In this document: one piece after another, positions 9,427 to 20,607 of the stretch | Numbering within the stretch: position 1 is the stretch's first letter | Layout of the letters: each line of letters starts with the position of its first letter | From: Tepidanaerobacteraceae bacterium | GTDB taxonomy: Bacteria > Bacillota > Thermosediminibacteria > Thermosediminibacterales > Tepidanaerobacteraceae | Reading direction: 5' to 3' | Length of the DNA: 64,000 nucleotides | Assembly (NCBI GenBank): GCA_029982615.1 | Contig: JARRBK010000003.1 | Span: 1 to 64,000 of the forward strand | Notes under the pieces: generated by a model | What the model was told of the DNA's origin: nothing | What the model saw: only the letters and a program-made list of their open reading frames with translations | Databases searched by the model: none | Translations under genes and position numbers: made by a program

Positions 9427-9651
9427 AGAATCGTTTATAATTAAGGATGAACTGATATTATAATGAAAGTAGCAGTTAAATCCATAAGTTTATTGATTTT
9501 CAAAAGCATATATATTAAAATTATTACTAAGAACATTAATGCAAATCTAAAAATATTACTATTTCAGCAATATCACAAAGCACAGACCTTGATTTTCAGT
9601 CTATCCTGACTCGTCAAGCTCGATAGAGCCATTAGGAGGGTGGATGTTCTT

Positions 9652-11631
9652 ATGAAATGGTCAAATGAACAAGAAACTTACATCAGGAGGGTTTACAAAG
9701 ACTGGGAGAACTTTATTACGTCAGGCAAAACTGAGGGACTGACGGTTCGGGCTGAAATACTGGAGTCATGGCAGCGATGTTATAGAATTGGGATTCCCCC
9801 TGATCTATGGGCATCCCCCACTGTATTCGATGATGATAGACTTCAACAAGAGAAAGATTTAAACCGCAACCTAATTGAGGCTGCGTCGCCTTTAGTGAAA
9901 GAAATTAGTGGCCTATTGTATGGAACGGGTCAGGTAATAGTATTGTGCGATGCCAAGACTATAGTTCTTGAAATAGCAGGTGACACTATCGCCCTTCGGG
10001 ATGCAGCTAATGTAAATTTGTTGCCAGGCAGCGGTATAGGTGAACCGTATCACGGCACGACTGGAGTGGCTCTTGCTATGGCGAAAAGGGGCCCCGCTAC
10101 GATTCTGGCTACTGAACATTATTGCACCGGTCCTAAGGATTGGGCATGTGTAGCAACCCCAATTATGAATATAAACTCAAAAGATGTGGTGGGTGTATTA
10201 GCACTTACTGGGCGATATATGGATATGAATAAACACAGCCTCGGTTTAATTATTTCAGCAGCTAAAGCCATTGAAAACCGTCTCCTTGAACAGCATATGC
10301 GGCATCGGAATATTTTATTAAATGCATTCATGGAGAGCGTGTTGCGAAAGGCAGCAGACGTGATAATAGCTATAGATGTTAATGGCGATGTTGTCAGTGC
10401 TTCAAACCAAAGCCATCCTGTGCTTTTTGCCATGTCGCAAAGCTTAAAGTTGCTTCCGCCTTTAGAACAAATAATCAAGCAAATTCTTATAACCCCCTCA
10501 TTAGCCAGCAACCGGATTGATAGCATTGAAATTTCCATTGGAAAAAAATATACCGTTACCTATAATCCGGTTTTCAAAAATCAAACTTTGTGCGGCATAT
10601 TGCTAAATGTTTACGGCAATAGCACAAGTTCTAATATTGTTAATGGATCCAACATTTGCCCACCATCAGCAAAACGGGAGCTAAACCATCCGAACTTATG
10701 CATTGAACTGGTAGGGAATTCACCGGCTTTTACCAGTGTAATTGATATGGCAAAACGCGCTGCGTCCAGTGATTCCAGCGTTCTCATTCAGGGGGAAACA
10801 GGTGTGGGTAAGGAAGGAATAGCTAGGACTATTCACCTATCAAGTCACAGGGCCCGAGGTCCCTTCATCGCCGTTAACTGTGGTGGCCTCCCGAGGGATT
10901 TGATTGCAGGGGAATTGTTCGGTTATGCACCGGGAGCCTTTACCGGCGCATCATCTCATGGGAAAATGGGAAAGTTTGAAGCAGCGAGTGGAGGCACGCT
11001 GTTTTTAGATGAGATAGGTGAACTTTCGTTAGAGGCTCAGGCATATTTGCTCAGGGTGCTGGAAGAAAAAGAAATTGTCCGCTTAGGGAGCAACAAGCCT
11101 GTATCTATCGATGTAAGGGTTATTTCAGCTACTAACCGCGACCTTTTGCAGCTCATTCGAGAGGGGCGTTTTCGCGAGGATTTATATTTCCGCCTGAACG
11201 TGATCGAAATAAATGTTCCTCCGCTGCGCGAGCGCATTGAAGATTTGCCTGACCTGATTGCCCATTTCATGTCTAAATATGGAATGAATGGGAGGGCTAT
11301 AAGGAAAGAAACGATACAGGCCCTTTCGCTTTATCCGTGGCCGGGTAATATACGTGAGCTTAGGAATGTGGTCCAAAGAGCTGTAACTATGGGATGGGAC
11401 GTGGAGGAAACTTTATTAAAATATGTAGAACCATACATAAGAGATGCTGCACCTGCCTGTGGGCAGAAAAAACCGCTGGAAATAGACCCGATTATTCAGG
11501 CTTTGCAGGATTATGATGGAAATGTTACTCAGGCAGCCCGCAAACTTGGAGTGGCTCGCAGTACCATCTACCGTCATCTTAAGAAGAATAAGGTTAAGTT
11601 TAACCGTAACATTGAGCATGAGTATAATTAA
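9652..11631 (+). CDS. acoR: Sigma-54-dependent Fis-family transcriptional activator, AcoR-like
   Basis: AcoR-type N-terminus, AAA+ GETGVGKE Walker A, GAFTGA loop (YAPGAFTGAS), C-terminal Fis HTH; alternative GTG at 9640. Confidence 0.88.
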   Translation: MKWSNEQETYIRRVYKDWENFITSGKTEGLTVRAEILESWQRCYRIGIPPDLWASPTVFDDDRLQQEKDLNRNLIEAASPLVKEISGLLYGTGQVIVLCDAKTIVLEIAGDTIALRDAANVNLLPGSGIGEPYHGTTGVALAMAKRGPATILATEHYCTGPKDWACVATPIMNINSKDVVGVLALTGRYMDMNKHSLGLIISAAKAIENRLLEQHMRHRNILLNAFMESVLRKAADVIIAIDVNGDVVSASNQSHPVLFAMSQSLKLLPPLEQIIKQILITPSLASNRIDSIEISIGKKYTVTYNPVFKNQTLCGILLNVYGNSTSSNIVNGSNICPPSAKRELNHPNLCIELVGNSPAFTSVIDMAKRAASSDSSVLIQGETGVGKEGIARTIHLSSHRARGPFIAVNCGGLPRDLIAGELFGYAPGAFTGASSHGKMGKFEAASGGTLFLDEIGELSLEAQAYLLRVLEEKEIVRLGSNKPVSIDVRVISATNRDLLQLIREGRFREDLYFRLNVIEINVPPLRERIEDLPDLIAHFMSKYGMNGRAIRKETIQALSLYPWPGNIRELRNVVQRAVTMGWDVEETLLKYVEPYIRDAAPACGQKKPLEIDPIIQALQDYDGNVTQAARKLGVARSTIYRHLKKNKVKFNRNIEHEYN

Positions 11632-11698
11632 TCAGCAGACATATTGACAAAATAACTCTGTTTACTTGGCACCGGAATGCGGGTGAATACAATGGATA

Positions 11699-11740
11699 AA
11701 TCCAAAGGCGGTTGTAATACTAGATAACCGTCTTTGGATT
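11699..11740. terminator. Hairpin between convergent genes
   Basis: AATCCAAAGGCGGTT / AACCGTCTTTGGATT 15-bp stem (one G-U), 12-nt loop, weak U tract. Confidence 0.5.
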
Positions 11741-11764
11741 ATAATAAACCTTGAAAAACAAATA

Positions 11765-13210
11765 TTATATCTCATGTATATCAATTATCTCCATCATAGA
11801 TTCAAAATCATCGGAGTAGACATTTCCATCTGCGTATTCTATTTCTCCCACCTGGTTGTCGTAGGGGTCGGAACGCAGGAATGCCTTTTTCGGCGTAAAT
11901 TCCTGCTGAAATTCGGAGTTAGCTGGCATTCTGAAGGGGTCGATGTTTCCAAAATAGAAATCCCACACCTCACTACTGCCCTTTCTCAGCGCGCCTGCGC
12001 CGAAGGACGGATCTGCATACAGCCAGCCGTAGGGCTCTACATAAAATTGGGCCCAGTCGTGGCAGCCGATACGGTGGGGGTTGACATAGAGGCCCGACTG
12101 CCATTTTGCGGGGACGCCGGCAATCCTGCACAGAGTTATGAAAAGCAGGGCTTGGACGCCGCAGTCGCCCTTTAGATTCAGTGCTGCATATTCGGAGATA
12201 TTTAGTATTGTGGAATACGACCTTACATAAGAATATTTTACATTTAAGGTTATATAATCGTATATCATTCTTGCTTTTTTCAGAGGATTTTTTTCGCATC
12301 CCACAATTTTGGCTGCAAGGTTTTTTAGATATGGCGTAAAGGCAATATGCGGCAGCAGTTCATCGGTATAAAAATCTGGCTGGAGAGCTTTTACTTCATT
12401 GTAGTCTAACTTGGTATAGCTCACATGGTTTTCATACGAATATTCCACGGTGAATACATCGCCGCCTTTAAGATTTTCTTCAAAATAAACTGTCCTTGCC
12501 GGATGGTATTCGGGGGAAATAAAGGCGGGTTCGTGGGATGTACTTAATATTTTGATATTTTTAATTCCTTTTTCGGCGGTGGGTATGGGAAGGTAAACTC
12601 TGACGGTTTCCCCTACCCTTTCGGCTTCTTTTTTAAGTTTTACGCCAGTTTTTACATGTATGTAATATGATTTTTGACCTTGTTCAATGATATTTTTAAC
12701 GGTGGCATTCAGGATGTCCGATTCTTTATCGGAGTTTTCGTCGGAATTAATCAGCCGGCCCTTAATTTTCGGCAGGGTCTTTTTTATGTTTTCCAGAAAT
12801 CTCCGGTGGAACATCAATTTGCCGTTTACAAAAGCCCAGTCGGCATACCCTTCGTCTTTTAAAGATTCCAGCTCTTCCCGGGTAAAGTCCTTTATTTCGG
12901 AAGCGGCAAGCTTTAAGGCTTCTTCAAATGGGTATATGTATTCAGTTTCGAGCCTTTTTAGCCTTTCCTTTTCAAAAATCAGCCTGTCTTTCAGCATATT
13001 TCCGATATTCTTTTTTAGTTTCAAGTCGATAAGCCTGCGGGCACCCTCAAAATCACCGTAAGTTACGAGGTTTTGGATGTCTTCCGGTAGATTTACAGCC
13101 AGTGACTCGATGTTGAGCACATTATCATCCTTTCTATTTATAATTTGTTTGCCGGATTTATTAAAAAGTTTTAATTGGTTTATTCTACATAAAGGAATAT
13201 TTTCCTGCAT
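11765..13210 (-). CDS. Transglutaminase-like (transglutaminase core domain) protein
   Basis: AALNLKGDCGVQALLFITLCRIAGVPAKWQSGLYV ... CHDWAQFYVEPYGWLYADPSFG Cys-His-Asp pattern. Confidence 0.85.
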   Translation of the reverse strand: MQENIPLCRINQLKLFNKSGKQIINRKDDNVLNIESLAVNLPEDIQNLVTYGDFEGARRLIDLKLKKNIGNMLKDRLIFEKERLKRLETEYIYPFEEALKLAASEIKDFTREELESLKDEGYADWAFVNGKLMFHRRFLENIKKTLPKIKGRLINSDENSDKESDILNATVKNIIEQGQKSYYIHVKTGVKLKKEAERVGETVRVYLPIPTAEKGIKNIKILSTSHEPAFISPEYHPARTVYFEENLKGGDVFTVEYSYENHVSYTKLDYNEVKALQPDFYTDELLPHIAFTPYLKNLAAKIVGCEKNPLKKARMIYDYITLNVKYSYVRSYSTILNISEYAALNLKGDCGVQALLFITLCRIAGVPAKWQSGLYVNPHRIGCHDWAQFYVEPYGWLYADPSFGAGALRKGSSEVWDFYFGNIDPFRMPANSEFQQEFTPKKAFLRSDPYDNQVGEIEYADGNVYSDDFESMMEIIDIHEI

Positions 13211-13426
13211 AAAAATATATATAAGGCATAGTTATACATGTGTATAAAATATTGTGCTCGGCATTTTAGAAGTTGCTGCTATTGTGCTGGGATGGTTTTT
13301 CTGTTACAATTAATCAGCGGTGTGTGTATAAAAACATGTTTGGCTGTAATTTTTTGCTTTATGTAGTGAAAATACATTGCAGAAAAAAGTTTTAAAGACC
13401 GCTCGAGAAAATGAAAGGGGCAACAT

Positions 13427-14998
13427 ATGATACAAACAAAATTTGAAAATCTGGACATATCGAAGGAAATACAAAAAGCCATTGACGAAATGGGGTTTGA
13501 GGAGGCTACTCCCATTCAGGCTCAAGCCATACCGCATATTTACAATGGCGAGGACATCATAGGGCAGGCCCAAACCGGCACCGGCAAAACGGCAGCTTTT
13601 GGGATTCCACTGCTGGACAGGATAGACCCGGGGAATAAAAAAGTCCAGGCAGTCATCCTGACCCCTACCCGGGAACTTGCCATTCAGGTGTCTGAAGAAT
13701 TGAAGGCACTTTCTAAATACAAGCAGGGCATTGATATTTTGCCTGTTTATGGCGGACAGCCTATAGAAAGGCAAATCAGGGCGTTACAAAAAGGTGTTCG
13801 TGTAATTATCGGCACTCCGGGCCGGGTCATAGACCACATGAGGCGGCGCACCTTAAAAATGAATCAGGTCAGGGTGGTAGTGCTGGATGAAGCGGACGAA
13901 ATGCTGGATATGGGGTTCAGGGAGGATATAGAGAAAATTTTACAGGATATGCCCTGCGATAGGCAAACCCTCTTGTTTTCCGCTACAATGCCCGGGCCCA
14001 TTATGGAATTGGCGAAGAAATATCAGAAAAACCCGAGATTTATTAAAGTGGTTCACAAAGAACTGACGGTTCCCAGCATCGAACAGTTTTACGTAGAAAC
14101 CAAAGAAAAATCGAAATTGGAAGCCCTAACCCGTTTAATTGATTTTTATAATCCTAATCTGTCCTTGGTTTTTTGCAATACCAAAAAGAAAGTAGATGAG
14201 CTTTTACTGCAGCTTCAGGCCAGGGGATACTTGGCAGAGGGGCTCCATGGAGATTTATCCCAATCCCAGCGGGACAGGGCCATGGAAAAATTCAGGAACG
14301 GTTCCATAGATATACTGGTGGCTACAGATGTGGCTGCGAGAGGTCTCGATGTAAGTGGAGTAGATGCAGTTTTTAATTATGATATACCTCAAAACGAAGA
14401 ATATTATGTGCACAGGATAGGCAGGACAGGCAGGGCTGGAAGGCAGGGGAGAGCTTTCAGCTTAGTGGTGGGAAGGGATATTTACAAATTGAGAGACATT
14501 CAAGAATACACTGGGACTAAAATTGTTCGAAAAGACATACCTTCCCTTTCTGATATAGAAGAGACTAGGGCGAATTCATTGCTGAAAAAAGTAAAAAAAG
14601 TTGTAGAGGAAGGCGGCTTAGGGAAATATATGGAATTGATAGAGAAATTGATAGAAGAGGAATATACTTCTATGGATTTGGCCGCTGCCCTCCTCAAGAT
14701 GATGCTTGGAAAGGAGGAAAATGATAGTAAGGAAGAAGATTTTGAGAATCCAGGAGATGGCCGGGATATGGTGAGGCTTTTTATAAATATAGGCAGAAAT
14801 CAAAAGATAAGACCAGGGGATATCGTTGGTACCATTGCAGGGGAAACGGGTATGCCGGGCGAGTTGATCGGTACCATTGATATATACGATAAATTCACTT
14901 TTGTGGAAGTGCCTAAAAGATACGCAAAAGATGTACTTTGCAACATGAAGAACAATCAGATAAAAGGCAGAAAAATCAACATTGAACATGCCAGGTAA
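13427..14998 (+). CDS. DEAD-box ATP-dependent RNA helicase with C-terminal DbpA-like RNA-binding domain
   Basis: AQTGTGKT, VLDEADEMLDMGF, SATMP, HRIGRTGRAG; C-terminus VRLFINIGRNQKIRPGDIVGTI. Confidence 0.93.
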   Translation: MIQTKFENLDISKEIQKAIDEMGFEEATPIQAQAIPHIYNGEDIIGQAQTGTGKTAAFGIPLLDRIDPGNKKVQAVILTPTRELAIQVSEELKALSKYKQGIDILPVYGGQPIERQIRALQKGVRVIIGTPGRVIDHMRRRTLKMNQVRVVVLDEADEMLDMGFREDIEKILQDMPCDRQTLLFSATMPGPIMELAKKYQKNPRFIKVVHKELTVPSIEQFYVETKEKSKLEALTRLIDFYNPNLSLVFCNTKKKVDELLLQLQARGYLAEGLHGDLSQSQRDRAMEKFRNGSIDILVATDVAARGLDVSGVDAVFNYDIPQNEEYYVHRIGRTGRAGRQGRAFSLVVGRDIYKLRDIQEYTGTKIVRKDIPSLSDIEETRANSLLKKVKKVVEEGGLGKYMELIEKLIEEEYTSMDLAAALLKMMLGKEENDSKEEDFENPGDGRDMVRLFINIGRNQKIRPGDIVGTIAGETGMPGELIGTIDIYDKFTFVEVPKRYAKDVLCNMKNNQIKGRKINIEHAR

Positions 14999-15024
14999 TA
15001 TAATCTTGGAAAGTGGACTTAAAA

Positions 15025-15054
15025 AAGCGGGGAGCCGTATGTTGCTCCCCGCTT
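15025..15054. terminator. Hairpin terminator between convergent genes
   Basis: AAGCGGGGAGC / GCTCCCCGCTT 11-bp stem; preceding A run gives a U tract on the minus strand. Confidence 0.8.
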
Positions 15055-15068
15055 CGGGTATAGATTAT

Positions 15069-15998
15069 CTATGCTTTTCCGTCACAGCCCAGCACGTTTT
15101 TAATTTTATGCCGCACCATTTCCTTTATGGCATCCCGGGCCACGCCCAGATATTTCCTCGGATCAAATTCTGATGGATTTTCTGCTAAATATTTCCTAAC
15201 CGATGCGGTCATGGCAAGGCGTAAATCGGTATCTATATTTATCTTGCAAACTCCCATCCCCGCAGCTTTCTTGAGCATTTCTTCGGGGACTCCCTTTGCT
15301 CCGGGGATGCTTCCGCCGTACTGGTTGCAGGCCTCCACAAATTCCGGCAGGACACTTGAAGCTCCGTGGAGCACCAAAGGAAAACCGGGGAGCATTTTCG
15401 TCAATTTTTCCAGGCGTTCAAAATCCAGTTTCGGTTCGCCCTTGAACTTATATGCGCCGTGGCTGGTGCCGATGGCTACCGCCAGCGAGTCTACGCCGGT
15501 CCTTTCCACGAATTCCACGGCCTGGTCAGGGTCGGTGAAGGTGGCTTCCCTTTCGGAAACGTTTACATTGTCTTCTATACCTGCCAGTTTTCCGAGCTCT
15601 GCCTCAACTACCACGCCTCTTTCGTGAGCGTATTCCACGACTTTTTTGGTAATGGCTATATTTTCCTCAAAGGGGTGCTTGGAACCGTCGATCATGACCG
15701 AGGTGAAACCGTCGTCCACACAGGCTTTGCAGATTTCGAAATTTTCGCCGTGGTCCAGGTGCAGCACTATGGGAAGCCCCGTGTCTTCAACGGCTGCTTC
15801 CACCAGTTTCTTTAGGTATACGGGCTTTGCGTATTTTCTAGCGCCGGCCGATACCTGCAGGATTAATGGGGCTTTTTCTTCTTTTGCCGCTTCCACAATG
15901 CCCTGGATGATTTCCATATTGTTTACATTGAAGGCGCCCACGGCATACCCGCCTTCATAAGCTTTTCGAAACATTTCTTTGGATGTTACCAAAGGCAT
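15069..15998 (-). CDS. fba: Class II fructose-1,6-bisphosphate aldolase
   Basis: MPLVTSKEMFRKAYEGGYAVGAFNVNN ... HLDHGENFE ... GSKHPFEENI ... VLHGASSV. Confidence 0.93.
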   Translation of the reverse strand: MPLVTSKEMFRKAYEGGYAVGAFNVNNMEIIQGIVEAAKEEKAPLILQVSAGARKYAKPVYLKKLVEAAVEDTGLPIVLHLDHGENFEICKACVDDGFTSVMIDGSKHPFEENIAITKKVVEYAHERGVVVEAELGKLAGIEDNVNVSEREATFTDPDQAVEFVERTGVDSLAVAIGTSHGAYKFKGEPKLDFERLEKLTKMLPGFPLVLHGASSVLPEFVEACNQYGGSIPGAKGVPEEMLKKAAGMGVCKINIDTDLRLAMTASVRKYLAENPSEFDPRKYLGVARDAIKEMVRHKIKNVLGCDGKA

Positions 15999-16084
15999 GA
16001 CAAAACCTCCCAATTTTATTTTAAGACGCCAGTTATAAGTATATTACAAAAAACTTGAAAAGGAAAGATAAAAATAAAACAGTT

Positions 16085-17209
16085 TTAGCTCAATGAGTTT
16101 AAAAAAGATGAGAATATGGAAAGCCCTGTCTGAAACATCTTGCTGTCATTGCCAAATCCTATCCTCAAGTATCCAGGCATTTCAAAGCATTCTCCCGGCA
16201 CCATGAGAAGGCCTTCTTTTTCAAAAAGTTTTTTACAGAGTTCTTCGGTGGTCATTGGAATATTTTTTATGCGGGGGAAGGTTAATACCCCAGCTCTGGG
16301 AGTAACATAGTCAAAGAAGTGGGAATGCTCTTTAAACCATTTTAAAAGTATTTCTAGATTCTGCCGGGCAATACCAAGGTTTCTGTCCATTACTTTTTCG
16401 ATGTTTTTCAGGGCGAAAGCAGCCAGAAATTCGTTTATCGGGGAATTGCTGATAGTGGTGTAATCCTTCCAGCACCAGCATTGGTTGATCACGCCTTCAG
16501 GGGCTGCTATCCATCCCAAGCGCAATCCCGATAGACCATAGGCCTTAGACATGCTTCCTACGCTGATGGCTTTTTTACTCAAACTCCGCCCGTAAGGAGG
16601 CACTACGCCAGGCTCTAAAGTGAAATCGTGGTATACCTCGTCGCATAGCACCCAGAAGTTTCTTTCTTCAGCCCATGAAAGAATGGTTTTAAGCTGCTCT
16701 TCGGATATTACCGCACCGGTAGGGTTGTGAGGAATATTGAGAACAATCATTTTCGTATTATCGTCTATAAGGGCTTTGAGCTCTTGGATATCTGGTTCAT
16801 ATCCCTTTTCGATCCTCATGTTCCAGCGCTTAATTCGGGCACCCCGGGCTTCTGCTGTAGAATAAAGAGCTTGATAGGCCGGGAACTGAACGATGACTGT
16901 ATCTCCGGGTTCCACCAGGGAGTTGGTTACGAGAAAATCCGCTTCAATAGCTCCAGTGGTGATGAGGATATTTTCTGGCCCGGTATCTTCGTAAAAAGAC
17001 GAGATTATCTCCCGCAGGGATTGGCTGCCTGCGGTGGGATTATAGCTAATTTTTACGCGGAGCAGTTCATCCAGGACTTCAAATTTTTTCCCAAGGGACA
17101 GAAGTTCGTCAAGAGTGAAAGCCTTGGCATCGGTTTCTGCCAGATTGTAGAAAGCGCCGTGTTCATAGGAATTTATCCACCTTTCCACTCCGAAAGTCTT
17201 GATGTTCAT
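16085..17209 (-). CDS. PLP-dependent aminotransferase class I/II
   Basis: NIPHNPTGAVISEEQ, CDEVYHDF, SVGSMSKAYGLSGLRLGW; SD ggggggtt before MNIKTFGVERW. Confidence 0.88.
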   Translation of the reverse strand: MNIKTFGVERWINSYEHGAFYNLAETDAKAFTLDELLSLGKKFEVLDELLRVKISYNPTAGSQSLREIISSFYEDTGPENILITTGAIEADFLVTNSLVEPGDTVIVQFPAYQALYSTAEARGARIKRWNMRIEKGYEPDIQELKALIDDNTKMIVLNIPHNPTGAVISEEQLKTILSWAEERNFWVLCDEVYHDFTLEPGVVPPYGRSLSKKAISVGSMSKAYGLSGLRLGWIAAPEGVINQCWCWKDYTTISNSPINEFLAAFALKNIEKVMDRNLGIARQNLEILLKWFKEHSHFFDYVTPRAGVLTFPRIKNIPMTTEELCKKLFEKEGLLMVPGECFEMPGYLRIGFGNDSKMFQTGLSIFSSFLNSLS

Positions 17210-17465
17210 ATATATCAACCCCCCTGTCAGGTATGGCATGCACGGTTTTTAAAGAACTTGTATTCATATTTTAATTCATTATATGCCAAAATTAATGATT
17301 TCACAAGGATAAATTTTGCAAAACAGCTTCAATGCGCTTTAATCAATGTTTTTAAAAAATTGGCGCATATTTTTGCAAAAAGCAGGATTTTATAAAATTA
17401 TGTCGAACGTAATTATAATAAAACAAAGTTTCATAATATGAATCATAATAATAAAGGGAGATGGT

Positions 17466-17852
17466 ATGATGTTAAATCTGGAACACGTGGGGATATCTGC
17501 GCGAGATACAATAGCGCTGAAAGATTGGTATGTGAAGCTTTTTAATCTCAAGGTTGTATATGATAACAAAAAGGAAAAGCCCACTTACTTTCTCAAATTG
17601 CCGGATGGAGGCTTGCTCGAAATCTACCCTGCGCAAACCCCGGGGCAAAGTGCTGACAATGGGTGTCAAGGTATAAGGCACTTGGCTTTTGGCACAGACG
17701 ATATCGAAAAGGAGTATGAAAATCTTGTGAAGAACAACGTAGAAATCGTGACCGAATTGAGCACGAATGCAAAGGGCATCAAAACCGTGTTTTTCAAAGA
17801 TTTAGAGGGTAACATAATTCACTTTATACAAAGGCCTCAGCCCTTATGCTGA
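17466..17852 (+). CDS. VOC family (glyoxalase-like) protein
   Basis: LEHVGISARDTIALKDWYVKLF ... GIRHLAFGTDD ... FFKDLEGNIIHFIQRP. Confidence 0.8.
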   Translation: MMLNLEHVGISARDTIALKDWYVKLFNLKVVYDNKKEKPTYFLKLPDGGLLEIYPAQTPGQSADNGCQGIRHLAFGTDDIEKEYENLVKNNVEIVTELSTNAKGIKTVFFKDLEGNIIHFIQRPQPLC

Positions 17853-17867
17853 TATATCTTATATGCC

Positions 17868-17908
17868 TTCTCCTGCCGTAGAAGCCGGCCCGGCAGGAGA
17901 AATTTTTT
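17868..17908 (+). terminator. Rho-independent terminator
   Basis: TTCTCCTGCCG / CGGCAGGAGAA stem followed by TTTTTT. Confidence 0.88.
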
Positions 17909-18061
17909 AATATATTTTGGCTTTTATTAGGTACTCTGACAGTAGAAAAGAGACTTTACGTATTATGAATAAAAATTTTTATTCAAAAAAAAGAAGGAAT
18001 ATTATAAAAAAAGTAGAATATAAATAATATAAAAATGAAACACAAATTAATATTTTTATAA

Positions 18062-18150
18062 ATGTTCTCCGAGCCCATGAAAGCCGGGGAAGGTTTTATG
18101 GGCCGTTAGGGCATGCGGGAGTAATCCCCATACCTGCCGGTTTGCATCTG
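18062..18150 (+). ncRNA. Structured leader, candidate Moco/Tuco (molybdenum/tungsten cofactor) riboswitch
   Basis: GCCCAT-G-AAAGCC-ggggaa-GGTTTT-ATGGGC 12-bp stem (73-103), GGGA-GTAA-TCCC GNRA hairpin (18117-18128), ATGC/GCAT closing pair; upstream of a W-dependent AOR operon. Confidence 0.55.
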
Positions 18151-18214
18151 CTTTTAGCTTAAAAGTGGATGAACTTTTTTACTTAAATACAAAAATTAAA
18201 AGGAGGAGTGAAAG

Positions 18215-18694
18215 TTGAGCAAGATACTGACAATTTCTCCAGACAAATGCACCGGCTGCAGGAGCTGTGAACTCATATGCTCCTTCAGCAAGATGCAGGC
18301 GTTTAATCCCAAAAGTTCGCGGGTTTCGGTGCTGGCCTTTGAGGATATGGCGGTATCGGTGCCCATCATGTGCATGCAGTGCGAAGAACCCTCCTGCATG
18401 AAGGTGTGCCCGGTATCGGCAATATCGAAGACGCCAGAGGGCACAGTGTTCATTGACGGTGACAAGTGTATAGGGTGCAAAATGTGCGTAAGCGCTTGTC
18501 CTCTTGGCAATATCAGTTTCAGCACTGTGGAGGGAAAGATTGTAAAATGCGACCTGTGCGAGGGTGATCCAAAATGTGCAAAATACTGCCCGTCAGGGGC
18601 TATTCAGTACAAAGAGGCAACTCCATCAAATCTATCCCGAAGAAAGCTTATTGCTGAAAAATTCAAGGAGTTATTTGGGGAGGTGACTCAATAA
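18215..18694 (+). CDS. 4Fe-4S ferredoxin-type electron-transfer subunit of AOR
   Basis: Multiple CxxCxxC clusters ([52 protein letters not shown]); TTG start after aggagg; overlaps AOR start. Confidence 0.9.
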   Translation: MSKILTISPDKCTGCRSCELICSFSKMQAFNPKSSRVSVLAFEDMAVSVPIMCMQCEEPSCMKVCPVSAISKTPEGTVFIDGDKCIGCKMCVSACPLGNISFSTVEGKIVKCDLCEGDPKCAKYCPSGAIQYKEATPSNLSRRKLIAEKFKELFGEVTQ

Positions 18695-20496
18695 TGTTCG
18701 GATGGACTGGCACTGTACTCAGGGTGAATTTAAGTGATGGCACAATAAAAAAGGAGGCTATTAACTCGAAGGACGCCACCCTCTATCTTGGTGCCAGAGG
18801 ATTGGCCACAAAGATAATGATGAATGAAGTGGATCCGAAGGTTGACCCGTTGAGCCCGGAAAACAAACTCATTTTCATGACCGGTCCTCTTACGGGAACT
18901 TTTGCGCCTACTTCAGGCAGGTATGTGGTGGTGTCTAAAGCGCCTCTTACAGGTACCATCGGGTCATCCAATTCCGGAGGCCACTTCGGGCCTGAGCTGA
19001 AGTTTGCAGGATACGACGGAATTATCTTTGAGGGAAAATCAGAAAAGCCTGTATACCTCTGGATAGATGATGACCGCGTAGAATTGAGAAGCGCAGAACA
19101 CCTGTGGGGCAAAAATGTTTTTGAAACCACTGATGAGATTTTAAAGGAAACTGCAGAGGATGCCAGGGTTGCTTGTATAGGCCCTGCCGGGGAAAAATTG
19201 GTGCTCTTTGCCACTGTAATGAACGACAAGCACAGAGCAGCAGGCAGATCCGGTATGGGAACGGTCATGGGTTCCAAAAACCTTAAAGCAGTGGCTGTAA
19301 AGGGCTCTAAGTCGGTAGAGGTAGCTAAGCCCGACGCTTTTTTAGAAGCCTGCGAGGATGCCAGAAAGAAAATAAAGGAGCATCCGGTGACCGGAACGGG
19401 TTTGCCCACATATGGGACCGAGATCTTGGTAAATGTAGTGAATCAAGTAGGAGCCCTTCCCACCAGGAACTGGAGAGATGGAGGCGTATTTGAATACGCA
19501 GAGGATATCAGCGGTGAAGCGCTGCGGGAAAAATACCTTGTGAAGAATAAAGCATGTTTCGGATGCCCCATAGGTTGCGGCAGGGTTACCAGGATACCCG
19601 AAGGCCGGTTTAAAGGATTCGGCGAGGGGCCGGAATATGAGCCTGGTTGGGCATATGGAGCCAGCTGCGGTGTAAGAGACCTGGCTGCTATATGCAAAGC
19701 CAACTTTATCTGTAATGAGCTGGGCCTAGACCCTATTACAATGGGTTCCACAATAGCATGCGCCATGGAGCTGTACGAAAGGGGAATCATTTCCCGGGAA
19801 ATCGCCGGAATGGACTTAGTATTCGGAAATGCGGATGCCATAGTGGAGCTTACCAGAATGACGGGTATGCGTGAAGGATTTGGCGATAAACTGGCGTTGG
19901 GGTCCTACAGGATGGCGGAAAGCTTCGGGCATCCAGAGCTTTCCATGTCGGTAAAGAAACAGGAAATGCCCGCCTACGACGGCAGAGGAGCCCAGGGAAT
20001 GGGCCTTGAGTATGCCACCTCCAACAGGGGAGGTTGCCATGTAAGAGGCTATATGACTTCGCCAGAGATTTTGGGGATACCCGAGAAGCTGGATCCCCTG
20101 GTGACTACTGATAAAGCGGCGTGGCTAAAGACTTTCCAGGATTTGACCGCAGTAGTGGATTCTTCGGGTATTTGCCTTTTCACAACTTTTGCCATAGGGC
20201 TTGCGGAAATTTCATCCATGCTGAGGGCAGCAGTGGGCTGGGACATTTCCGATGAAGAGGTATTAAAAGCAGGAGAAAGAATTTGGAACGTGGAAAGATT
20301 ATTCAACATTGCTGCAGGCTTTACACCCCAGGACGACACTCTGCCGCTCAGGCTTTTGAAAGAGCCTCTGCCTTCAGGACCGGCGAAGGGCAAAGTGGTG
20401 GAGCTGGACAAAATGCTTCCCGAATACTACAAGGTGCGCGGCTGGAACGAAGAAGGCATTCCCACTGAAGACAAAAAGGCTGAACTTTCAATCTGA
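18694..20496 (+). CDS. aor: Tungsten-dependent aldehyde ferredoxin oxidoreductase (second paralog)
   Basis: [16 protein letters not shown] ... [24 protein letters not shown] ... CFGCPIGC. Confidence 0.92.
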   Translation: MFGWTGTVLRVNLSDGTIKKEAINSKDATLYLGARGLATKIMMNEVDPKVDPLSPENKLIFMTGPLTGTFAPTSGRYVVVSKAPLTGTIGSSNSGGHFGPELKFAGYDGIIFEGKSEKPVYLWIDDDRVELRSAEHLWGKNVFETTDEILKETAEDARVACIGPAGEKLVLFATVMNDKHRAAGRSGMGTVMGSKNLKAVAVKGSKSVEVAKPDAFLEACEDARKKIKEHPVTGTGLPTYGTEILVNVVNQVGALPTRNWRDGGVFEYAEDISGEALREKYLVKNKACFGCPIGCGRVTRIPEGRFKGFGEGPEYEPGWAYGASCGVRDLAAICKANFICNELGLDPITMGSTIACAMELYERGIISREIAGMDLVFGNADAIVELTRMTGMREGFGDKLALGSYRMAESFGHPELSMSVKKQEMPAYDGRGAQGMGLEYATSNRGGCHVRGYMTSPEILGIPEKLDPLVTTDKAAWLKTFQDLTAVVDSSGICLFTTFAIGLAEISSMLRAAVGWDISDEEVLKAGERIWNVERLFNIAAGFTPQDDTLPLRLLKEPLPSGPAKGKVVELDKMLPEYYKVRGWNEEGIPTEDKKAELSI

Positions 20497-20607
20497 ATCC
20501 ATATAAACTGGCTGGGGCTCAGAAGCAATAGTTTGATATTTGGGCCCCTGCCGCTCAGAAAATACGAATTTTAGGTTCGGGTACCTCTTCAAATGGAGGA
20601 TAACAGC

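Noticed and set aside
11667-11680. Second sigma-54-like motif TGGCAC-cggaa-TGCG
   Set aside because: The -12 element is TGCG rather than TTGC, so the GG-GC spacing is one base short, and no plus-strand gene lies downstream (next gene is convergent).
18783-19409. Minus-strand ORF (208 aa) opposite the second AOR gene
   Set aside because: Antisense shadow of a conserved AOR reading frame; low-complexity Ser/Pro-rich composition typical of shadows.
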